Positions 46,052-55,038 of a stretch of 64,000 nt of DNA are shown piece after piece. The notes beneath the pieces are model-generated. The model was not told the origin of the DNA and did no database searches. It saw only the letters and a program-made list of their open reading frames with translations. The DNA is taken from contig CAJQUW010014747.1 in the NCBI GenBank assembly GCA_907163375.1, positions 62,001-126,000 of the forward strand. Direction: 5' to 3'. This DNA comes from Prostheceraeus crozeri. Taxonomy: Eukaryota > Platyhelminthes > Polycladida > Euryleptidae. Within the stretch, counting starts at the first letter, position 1. The number at the start of each line of letters is the position of its first letter. Made by a program: the position numbers and the translations under genes.

Positions 46052-46616
46052 GTTAGTCTGCTACTTCGTATAACGTGAATGAGAAGTGCTGCAATCGTTT
46101 CACTTATATAGTTATTTAACAATGAGTCCCTCAACAGCCAATCAGAATGATTTTAATTTAGATGAAGATTCCTTTTTCCACTTTATCAACTTGTGTGGCA
46201 GTAAAAACTTTCGTACAACTTCATACGCTTTCTGACTACACTCACGAGAGCTTGACCACTGCTGAAGAGAGAAATGTGTTTGTGGCTGCATGTGGCGCAA
46301 GTTTGGCTCCCCCTTCATTCCATTTCATCATTTATTCTTCCCCTCTGCATTCCATATCCGAAGATATGTGGCGGGCTTGGAACCGCTTTAGCTGCATTAG
46401 AAGATAGCCCTCAAGAGGGCTCATGGGACGTTCCCGACGAAGGGTGGTGAAAGAATGTGTTGCATGTATGAAAGTTGATCTTATGTTTTTAAAAAAGACT
46501 ATCATCAAACTCGGGTGGGACTGGCCGATTCTGCTGAGAGAGACTCTTAGTCTCTCTATGTCAGCGGCATTGACCTCCTCTACTACCACCCGACTGTCAG
46601 AGAGCGGTATATACCC

Positions 46617-46787
46617 CTACTCTGTTGAATCGGTATCATCATCATCGCCGCAATCAGATGCGCCTATACGAGCAAGATTGTTAAAAATCTTTTCTCGCTC
46701 TTCAGCCCGCTGAAACTCTTGAAATAAATTTCTCGGCTTCAACCGAGGCTTGTCAGGAGAGCTGACTGGAGTGTTCGGCGTCTGCAT
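46617..46787 (-). CDS. very small Polinton accessory protein next to the right TIR
   Basis: 56 residues beginning MQTPNTPVSSPDKPRLKPRN and ending in an acidic tail (CGDDDDTDSTE). A TATA-like sequence (GTATATGAAC on the minus strand) at about 46819-46827 corresponds to the TATATAAAC at 58030 of Polinton 2, so this promoter is shared by both elements. The ATG nearest to the TATA is chosen as start. Confidence 0.45.
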   Translation of the reverse strand: MQTPNTPVSSPDKPRLKPRNLFQEFQRAEEREKIFNNLARIGASDCGDDDDTDSTE

Positions 46788-47098
46788 GATTGAAATAAAA
46801 TCAAATGAGAGTCGGCGGTTCATATACCCCTCTGACACAAAGCCATGATTCAGACCTTCCTTATTTGGCCATGCATTTGACATGACAACAGCGGTTTTAC
46901 CATGTATGGGCATCGGCAGTCACCATGCTTTCAGTAACCAACTCTCAACACAAAGACTGGTTACCCTATGACGCGAAAAGGTTTGACGTCAATGCCTGCA
47001 GTAACCCTCTCATTTTTACCAAGTTACAATGACAAACGATAGACGTTGCCAACCCTGAGTTACTGAGGCTAGACGAGATTTCACAAAGGCCTGATAGC

Positions 47099-47350
47099 GA
47101 CTTGATAGCGAGCGTTTAGGTGTTAAGCTCTTGAATCCGTTACAGGCATTACTCAGAGGGGATCTTATCCCAGCTCCAAGGCCTCGACCGACAAATCCAA
47201 CCTCGAGCGGACAGAGTGTGCGTCATGTCACTGTGTTGGTATCCGGGCCCCGATTTTGACATAAAAACCGGTGGAGTTATTTACAAGAGGAAACATCCCA
47301 AGTCGTTGCTTTGATCAGCTTGATAGCAAGCCGTAGAGAGGGATAGCAAG
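47099..47350 (-). repeat. CTAT-loop hairpin motifs, Polinton 1 right side
   Basis: On the minus strand, variants of TTGCTATCAA and TCGCTATCAAG occur at 47341-47350, 47319-47330, 47111-47119 and 47101-47108, matching the order in Polinton 2 at 57506-57766. Confidence 0.65.
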
Positions 47351-49914
47351 CCGTGATTCACAAGCGTTTTGCAATGGAGATGTTTAGATGCCACCCATGA
47401 CAAGAGAGCTAAGACTCAACCGATTGGCATTCAAAGTGCTACGTTGAGAACTGTGTCAAATGCCCAACATGAGTTGCCCCAGCGGTTTCGGTCTAAAATA
47501 TGACACACTCCCTTGCCACACTTATCACTACGGCATCATCCGCCGTCCCGAAGGAACACCCTCTCAGTGGAATATTACAGCAAATCTCTCCGTGTCATGC
47601 TCGCTTTCAGTGAAAAGCCGCTTGTATCATGAGAAGACTGGCTCGTACACACTTATACATGCCTTCATTGACTTCAGCAGGGTCGAAAACCCAAGAAAAC
47701 CTCCAAAAATAATGAATTCAAATTTTTCAACTCTTTAGCACTACTTATGAAATTTTATAAGTAGTCTTTCAATATTAGGTCTGATCAATAGCGATCGAAA
47801 CTTTTTTGAATCAAGTCAAACGGACTTGTAGAAGCAAAGTTACAAGCCTTTAAAGTTTTGGAGTCTTTTATGGCCTGGAGACGAAGGCCATCTCCTGGCG
47901 AACCCTTAAGTCTGACGCCTTAGCTGAAATCAGCAATGAAATTTTCTAAGTCGGTTTCTTTCAGAAACCCGAAATTTGGAATTTCCGATGCTATCATCAC
48001 AGCTCTGGAGTTCACCTACCCCAACCCAGTCTGGAGGAGAACTGATTTCCACAAGTAGAGTTTCCACTTATATAGTTTCTGGCGATCAGCTGATAACGTA
48101 AGATCCATCATCCAAAACTTTAAACACGTCTATCTCCGGTTCTAGTGTCCAATTGACTTCAAATTTTGATAGCCATGTTTTCTCGCTCTCCCCTTTCATT
48201 TAAGACATCCCTCGACTCTCTACGATGACCAGAAGCCGAGAATCTTTGAACCAAAATCTTGGAAAATGAACAAAATCTCGATTTTTAACAGGCTCTCATT
48301 TGGAAACGAAACCTTCCACAGATCTGAAAAGATAGGATCCTGGAGAACGAAGTGCGGTCTTGCCCCTAAAGAAACCCGAGCTCTTCATTCACTTCCAATC
48401 CTCCGCTATTTACCGCCAAAGGTGGCTACAATTTAACATTTTCGCGAAAAAATCTCATGTGGAGACCCAGTGTGAAGAAAATTTTCAACTTTTTCTCTCC
48501 GATTCACTTGAAACTCATCCTCTAGATGCGGAATGGCACGCTGATTCCAAATCTGGTCTCCGTTTTCCCGTCCAAGGCCTCGTTCACCCGCTGGAGCTGT
48601 TTCTTGGGAAATTCTAACTCTGTCGTTTTTCGTCACTTTCCCAAATTTACAATGGCGTCTCACATCTAAACGAAGGCAGATATGAACATGCCGTTTCTTC
48701 CGCTGAATTTGTCTCACTCTTAGCTTTCAAATGAGTTATTGCATGACTTTCCACGATCTCTAGAACCAAAGTTGGAAGATCGCTGCCGAGGGGGGGTCAG
48801 AACTTTTTCTCTCCGATTGAGCTGGAAAGAAATTCCTAGACCCAAAATTGTCCAAAAATTCTGAATTTGTCCTCCGTTTTCCCATCCAAGGTCTCCTTCA
48901 TACCAAGAAATGACTTTTCTCATCCCAAAACCACCAAAACTCGCCTTTTTCCAACTCTGCCGTTCCACCCCTTGCCTCTCAGGAAAACTCCTCCCTGCCT
49001 TCCTTCTCAACCCAAAATTTCATGTAGATTCCGAATCTGACCTCCAATTTCACATCCGAACCCTCCTTCATGACGAAAAACGACTTTTCTTATCCCAAAA
49101 CCAACAAAACCCACCTTTTCTCACTCTATCCTTCCGAGATTGGAAACCACCAACTTTGGGGACCAGCAAAGTTGGAAGATCGCTGCCGAGGGGGGTCAGA
49201 ACTTTTTCTCTCCGATTGAGCTGGAAACAAGTCCCTAGACCCAAAATTGGCGAAAAAGTCCGAATCTGCACTCCGTTTTCCCATCCGAGCACTCCTTCAT
49301 ATCGAAAAATGGACTTTGTCATCCCAAAACAACCAAAACCTGACTTTTCCAACTCTGACGTTTTCCTCCCTAAACCCAGGAAAATAGGACCAAACTGAGC
49401 TTTCCACTGCATTTTTCTCACTCTTGGCTTTCAAATGAGCTATCACACGACTTTCTACGATCTCTAGAACCAAAGTTGGAAGATCGCTGCCGAGGGGGGG
49501 GGACTTCCTCAAAATTTTTTCTCTCCGATTCCGCTGGAAACATCCTTCCTAACCCAAAATTTCACGTAGATTCCGAATCTGGCCGCCGTTTTTCCATCCG
49601 AGGCCCCCTTCATGTCGAAAAATGGACTTTCTCATCCCAAAACCACCAAAACCCACCTTTTCTCACTCTATCCTTCCCACATTCCACCCCTTACCGCCTT
49701 CCTTCCTAGATTCCACCCCTTGCTGGAAAACTCCTTCCTTCCTTCCAGAGGGGGGTAGGGAGCGGTTTCCTCCTCTCGGACCCATTCCTCCCAGCACATC
49801 CTTGGCCTTCTCCTTCCAGCCTTCCAGAGGGGGGGCTGAGTCAGCATGATGACTCAGCAGCGATGACTCATCGCTGCACCGCACTGTCCTTGATTTTGGC
49901 ACGGGCTTACTACT
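47258..49914. repeat. Polinton 1 right terminal inverted repeat
   Basis: Inverse of 32061-34121. It contains four copies of the 312-bp-type unit (marker tttttctctccgatt at about 48493, 48805, 49205 and 49519), most with a poly-G/poly-C run, against about two copies in the left repeat. The outer 200 bp are rich in ccttcctt/aaggaagg tracts. Confidence 0.92.
47441..47557 (-). other. candidate structured module, copy in Polinton 1 right TIR
   Basis: Inverse-strand copy. Its first hairpin is UCC-UUCG-GGA, where the left TIR copy has UCC-UUCG-AGA. See 33842-33958 for the layout. Confidence 0.5.
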
Positions 49915-50086
49915 GTTGCATGTCTATTTATCATGTGACAAGTGATCTGATACACTTGAATCTTCATAACAAATCTTAACAACAATTTGATACTACGAGA
50001 CCTCTACCAAGAATCATGAATGAAAATGAAACTAAAGATGATACCAGAAAAGGAAATTGCACGCACATCATTCACCCTTGCAGTAT

Positions 50087-50134
50087 GTGGGTCGTGGGTC
50101 ACATATGCCGTGGGTCAGGTGGGTCATGGGTCAA
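50087..50134 (+). repeat. GTGGGTCA repeats, right end of the hAT-like element
   Basis: About five variants of gtgggtca lie just inside the right terminus. They run in the same direction as those at 29290-29437, although the termini themselves are inverted. Confidence 0.75.
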
Positions 50135-50168
50135 GTTTCGTTGACCCACTTCCAACTCTGCGTACGGA

Positions 50169-52713
50169 GGTAAGACTGAACTTTACATTGTTCTAACGTG
50201 ACACACTTCCGGGGTGATAGTGTTTTGGGGTTCAGTGGACTCCATGACCTCCTGCGTGATAGCCATCTGTCATGTCAAAGCAGCAAAAGCGCAGCAGCTT
50301 CAAATTTTTTTGGACTGCTTGCAGAAGAATTAGCCTGACGAATTCATGAATTTCCACTAATTGAACTCTTATTAACAAGATTATTAGATAATTGAAGATA
50401 TGCATGATTGGTGTGATATCAGTGGGGTCAATGCGGTGTGGGAGTCGGAGTCATGCAAGGACCGTGGAAGATGTACAGACTGCAAACTCGTGCGAGGAAA
50501 AACATGGAATTGATAGATCATGATAGCAATACAGATGAAAGAATAATATTTTGCCAATTCTTCGAGACACTGATCACCTTCACTGTAAACTCTAGGGCAC
50601 GAAATTTCGCTTGAATTAGACACGAAATTTAGGCATCAATTCTAACCAACACAAGGCGCGAGTAGGCACGAAGTTCATAGTGTCGAGTTCGTGCCCATTG
50701 ATTTTTCCTTCGATTTCATTGGATAAACAAACATTTGGTTTGGTGCCTATTAGTGCCTAGTGCCTCGAGGCACTGGAAAGTCACTAACTAGGCGCTAACT
50801 GGCACGAAATTTCGGCTTCGTGCCTAAGTTAGTGCCCTATGGAGAGGCAACAAAATTACAAAATTGACTCGGCCCTTTGCTAATAAAATAATGAGTAGGA
50901 AGAGTGGGGTATCATGAGCCATCGGCCTTATGTGAAAATTGCCTCAGCATTTCGGCGGGAGACCGCCATTTAGATGACCCCCTATCAAGCTTAGAAAATG
51001 ATAAAAATAGTTAATCTAGTGCTTCATCATTTTCTTATTTTTAAATGAGAAATTGTTTGAAGAAATATTTTTCATGTACAAAAGTAAATTTTTGCAATAG
51101 AACTTTTTCGTTCTGTTCTGACGCCCAGAAAAACATTACAGATGAAATTTACTCTGCAGATGGAAAAGCCGCCTCATTTGTAAGGAAGATGAAGCAAATT
51201 TTTTTTTCTGATGTCAAATGTATCTGGGACATAGTGACCTCGCCATCAAAAAGTGAGGATGGGGCACCATGAGCCATGCGTTGCGGGGCACCAGCCAGGC
51301 ACATTATGCCTCGATTCTCAAGTCAAATACAGCATCTTCCATCTCTTGTAATGATCAGCAAAGCGCCAAAACCTGTATCGTTTTCTTAAACGATACAAAA
51401 CTACGAGGCTCACCATGCATATCGCCAAATAGACGACAGCGGTAAAAATGATTAGCCAATCGGATCAATTCTAGCAATTCATTATGATATATCCGTCTCA
51501 CATCAGGCTACTTATTTTCCTTTAGAGACACTTCACAAAACGTCAAGCAGAAAGTTCGGTGAAATTATGAAATCGAGCGGTAAGATCGAGTTTGTGCAAG
51601 TGGAAAACAAATTGGGATGTCGTCCGCAACCGAGGCCTACAGCAAACGGAATAGGGGATCAAATCAATGCTTGCCAGGACATCTCTTGACTTTCTTGTGA
51701 ATGACGCTTTTTCCTAGCCACAACTGACTGAAGCTACATTTTATTTTTGATTATGTGTGGTGGTTATTTGGCTACTACAGTGATGCTCTATGAAAACGTG
51801 ACTCTGAGCCTATAAAGTGCATTTTTTGCAATTAATTTACAGCAAGATTAAAGGCATTTTTTAAATACTCCATTGAAAATTCATTTTCAGCATTTTTAAT
51901 TCGATAAAATACCGCAATTCAGTTCGATAAGATAGCTGTAGGTGGAAATATTCATATTATTATTTAACATTATTTTTGATCAGTGTCAAACTCATGAATA
52001 CAGCAAGTTAGGAACATTGAAGCAGCATTCATAGATTGGTGATTAAAATAATTATGAGACTTTTAAATGCTTTTCTAATAAGAATTGAGGCTCCATGAGC
52101 CACTTAATAAGTTTTTTCTTGACGATGTCTAGGAATGTTTAAAAAAATTGTCCAATCCAGAGGAGCTGCCATAAATATGCGCTGCCGACGTATCAACCTT
52201 ACCAAAACTGATGGATTTAATTCCTTGACATCAATAAAATTTAGTCAGGGGCAAAGAAAGCAAAAAATGGCTGGTGGTGCCCATAGGACCTGCTTTCTTT
52301 TCTCTCGATCATGTAACAAATTTCCTATCACTATAAGAGAGCAAATCATACTCAAAGACAAGGATAGCAAATAAATAGGTTTACACTGAAAAGTCCGCAG
52401 TAACTGTCAGATAAAAATAAATGGCCTCCTTAATTTAGTGAATTATCAAATCAGGCCTTCAAAAATGAATTAATTCACTTATGAAGTAGATTTCTGGCAG
52501 AGTATTATGATTCCAGCCATTTAGTTTACATTCTATGGTACATTCCCCAATAAAATATCATAAATTCTGAGCGTTTAATCATCAAACAATATATTTCATA
52601 TCTATGACATTAAATGAAATGTTACTAGCAATATTTCATTTAATGCTCACTAAAAGTTAAATTCAACATGCAATTATAACAATGAAAGAAAATTTACGTT
52701 GTCATTGTAACAA
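50169..52713. other. unexplained sequence with one MITE-like block
   Basis: Short open frames at 51045-51272 and 52135-52374 (plus) have no recognisable domain. The phrase 'catgagcca' recurs in similar context near 50914, 51270 and 52094, which may mark a decayed repeat family. No RNA gene is seen. Confidence 0.45.
50581..50841. mobile_element. probable MITE with TAGGGCAC inverted ends
   Basis: The sequence tagggcacgaaatttcg near the left end is answered by gtgccctat near the right end, and blocks such as ggcacgaa and ttcgtgcc alternate in both directions throughout, giving an extensively self-complementary 260-bp segment. The left end also starts cactgtaaac, like the MITE at 17519. No target duplication could be settled. 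Confidence 0.5.
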
Positions 52714-53979
52714 TTAGTCAAAAGTTATGATTATCTTATTCTTCTCCCCATCTATTTCGACTCTCATCTTCTTTTCCGGTGGATTAATTTCGATTCTTTC
52801 GCTTCTTTCGGTGTTCACAATTAACGTTTTTGTTGATTCACTTTCACCGTGTAATACAGTTGACATTCTTTTTTCGAATACTGCTGAATCCACATAAGCG
52901 GAAGTTGCAGCCGTGCTAATGCGACCAGTCTTCTTTGAAATGACTGCCGGGGCAATGTTGGCTTCGGTCAAGCGAGTTTGTGCAGTTCTGCGCAGACTTG
53001 TATTGGTATAAAACTCTGATGGGTTCAACGATTTTAGAAGCCTTTTTGTCACATCCCTAATACTATGTACACCTATAGGTGAGGCTTTGTACCAAGCATT
53101 CGTAGCTGGATTATCGATTATTGCAATATAGAATGCAGAATGTCCATTTTTTTCATTTGACTCAGGTCGATGTGAGATGTACCTTTTATAGATTTCAATG
53201 GGACATTTTTCTTTATTTTCTCTTGCATATACTCTAGCACATTTGTGATCCATTCTGCAATTTTTCAGACCAAACGTTTTGTTTTTTGAAAAATGTTCTG
53301 TGTACTCCAAGTACTCATTTCCGTCATTATCACACAACAATTTGATTTGTGAGGATTCTCCATACATAAGATTTCTGTGCTCTTCGCCCGCTCGTAAACT
53401 AAAATGCAGACCGATGAAATAGATCAATGTGTTGATCAACTGACGTGGATTAGCCCAACCGAAACTTCCATTGTTCCATAATAACTCTTCGTCATTGATC
53501 GTAATAATACTAGCTCTCTTCTTTTGTTGCACCAATCCAAGACGCGCAGCTTTTTTCATTTGTGCGTCTAGTACTTTCCGTGATTCAGTAAAGTCTTTAT
53601 CTTTGAAAATTGATATTTGCCAGTTCATTGTATCATTGAAGTGATACTGAATAGCTGCACATATTTCCTTTTGTGTCTGTGGAGGATACGCAGATCTGTC
53701 TTTGTCTATCTTACGCACGTCACAGAAAAAATACTGAAGGCAATGGTTTAGATCAGAAGGTGTAAATTCTTCAATATCTTTCAACACTTGAGGTACATCA
53801 TCAAGACGAATTTTCCATTGGTTGAACCAATTTTGGAACATTGACATTGCCCACTTGGATTTACTAATCGTACTTTTTGATTTTGCTTCGATCAAACTTT
53901 TACTCATTTCTTCTCTTGTAGTAGCAACAAATCGGACATTTTGAACTATTGATGAAGTTGAAAGATTTTCACTATTCAT
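52714..53979 (-). CDS. Crypton-type tyrosine recombinase, intact frame
   Basis: 421 residues without interruption. The C-terminal two-thirds is a tyrosine recombinase of the Crypton/DUF3504 kind, also found in ZMYM2- and QRICH1-type host proteins. Arg196 in LHFSLRAGEEH is the first catalytic Arg. TNTSLRRTAQTRL (Arg330) is the HxxR box, TGRISTAATSAYVDS is the GH...Y box, and Tyr362 is the likely nucleophile. In my reading the two usual histidines are not His (Thr-327 region and Arg353). That would fit a weakened or altered enzyme, or a gene taken over by the host. Residues 1-150 form the SAM-like core-binding part. It ends in a basic/acidic tail (PPEKKMRVEIDGEKNKIIIT). No recombination-site repeats could be identified at the flanks. 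A TATA box lies 50-60 bp ahead of the ATG. Confidence 0.8.
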   Translation of the reverse strand: MNSENLSTSSIVQNVRFVATTREEMSKSLIEAKSKSTISKSKWAMSMFQNWFNQWKIRLDDVPQVLKDIEEFTPSDLNHCLQYFFCDVRKIDKDRSAYPPQTQKEICAAIQYHFNDTMNWQISIFKDKDFTESRKVLDAQMKKAARLGLVQQKKRASIITINDEELLWNNGSFGWANPRQLINTLIYFIGLHFSLRAGEEHRNLMYGESSQIKLLCDNDGNEYLEYTEHFSKNKTFGLKNCRMDHKCARVYARENKEKCPIEIYKRYISHRPESNEKNGHSAFYIAIIDNPATNAWYKASPIGVHSIRDVTKRLLKSLNPSEFYTNTSLRRTAQTRLTEANIAPAVISKKTGRISTAATSAYVDSAVFEKRMSTVLHGESESTKTLIVNTERSERIEINPPEKKMRVEIDGEKNKIIITFD

Positions 53980-54028
53980 GATGGATGATACCGAGTTCTA
54001 TGATGATAGAATTCTAAATGTTGCATTG

Positions 54029-54040
54029 GTATTTATATAT
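54029..54040 (-). promoter_or_regulatory. TATA box of the recombinase gene
   Basis: ATATATAAATA-type sequence on the minus strand, about 50-60 bp ahead of the ATG at 53979, leaving room for a start site and a short leader. Confidence 0.6.
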
Positions 54041-54202
54041 TGTCATTGATATCATTTAAATTTTGAAAACCTCTATACATGAACTCCTAGAAATATTAAT
54101 ACGAGAAATTTCTAGGATAAAACTCAATGTTGCATTGATCCATAAATAATAAAACCTCTAAGCAAGCCATATAGCTTTTAGAACGTAAACTAAATTATAA
54201 TA

Positions 54203-54342
54203 ATGACCACGATTTCAATGGTATCAAAATATATAAATATTTATTTTAAATATTTAAATATTTATATTTAAATATCTTATTAAATATTTATAAACCTTCG
54301 GACTCGTAAATTCTGACCATTGAAATCCTCTACTCTGGTCAT
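54203..54342. mobile_element. 140-bp MITE with TA target duplications
   Basis: The ends ATGACCACGATTTCAATGGT and the inverse (accattgaaat...ggtcat) flank an extremely AT-rich core made of atatttaaat-like palindromes. TA lies directly outside both ends (54201-54202 and 54343-54344), as for Tc1/mariner-type MITEs. Confidence 0.7.
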
Positions 54343-54344
54343 TA

Positions 54345-54919
54345 TCATACACTCATGATACTCAGGAGACAACTGATTTCTGCTGTTTTACTGCACGCAG
54401 AATGCACTTAGCTACCATGGTTAATAACTTGCACAAGTACGTGTGTCTTGTCTTAGCATTTGCTTCCATCTAGCTTATTCGAAAAAAAGCTGTGACTATT
54501 ATTGTTAAGTCAAAAAAACTCGTGAATTAAGCCAGGAATTTATCAAGGCAGGTAAGTTTTTAATCATCGCATGAAGACGTGCTGAACTCTCTTGATAATT
54601 AAACTAATTTAATTTTAATCAACCCTCTAACTACTGAGATAAAAATTTGAGCCCAAACAAGTTCGACAGTGATTTTTTATCTTCAGATAAGTTTTGCATA
54701 TAATACTTCTGTGACCTTGACAGTGTGGCTTCTGCGTTTATAAATGCGTTGCAATATATCTATTGGAGTTGAGAGTAAATGAGTAATTAAATAATTTTAA
54801 AATTATGCCGCACTTATTGCGAAGGTCATACTTTGACCCACACTAATAAATTGAAACAATAAAAAACCAAGTTACAGTAACACCTATCATTTAGACACAC
54901 GGCTACACCATGTAATAAG
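54345..54919. other. AT-rich sequence, nothing recognised
   Basis: No coding block, repeat or RNA gene that I can support. Confidence 0.5.
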
Positions 54920-55038
54920 CAAGGGTTGTCCACCGACTATCGACTAGTCAACTATCACCCTGACTAGTCAACCACAATTCAGAATCCGACTAGTCACATT
55001 TCACGCCACAAACTGATTTCTTGCTCAATAATATAATT
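54920..55038. mobile_element. one end of a hAT-like element, cut by Polinton 2
   Basis: CAAGGGTTGTCCACCGACTA at 54920 has the form of a hAT terminus. It is followed by three copies of gactagtcaac/gactagtcac at about 54941, 54961 and 54987, candidate subterminal binding sites. The sequence stops at the start of Polinton 2, so the other end would lie beyond the window. Confidence 0.5.

Larger units (their letters stand above)
32061..49914 (+). mobile_element. Polinton (Maverick) 1, fossil with long TIRs and perfect 6-bp target duplication
   Basis: The element starts AGTAGTAATCCC at 32061 and ends with the inverse GCTTACTACT at 49914. GTTGCA lies directly outside both ends (32055-32060 and 49915-49920), the 6-bp duplication typical of Polintons. 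The terminal repeats run about 32061-34121 and 47258-49914 and are nearly identical over aligned parts, which suggests a young insertion. Between them lie a packaging ATPase, integrase, capsid, protease, penton-like and accessory parts. I recognise no DNA polymerase B part. Several genes look whole, and overall I estimate roughly six breaks. It sits inside the hAT-like element at 29279-50160. Confidence 0.95.
29279..50160. mobile_element. hAT-like element split by a nested Polinton
   Basis: The left end CAGAGTTGGAAGTGGGT at 29279 is matched by an exact complement ending at 50160. The octamers just outside are cgtgcgga (29271-29278) and cgtacgga (50161-50168), 7 of 8 identical, as expected for an old hAT target duplication. 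Both ends carry GTGGGTCA repeats. Without the Polinton (32061-49914) and one copy of its 6-bp duplication, the element would be about 3 kb and non-autonomous, since no hAT transposase is seen. A second right-end-like sequence at about 29440-29455 means a short 177-bp copy sharing the left end is an alternative reading. Confidence 0.55.
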
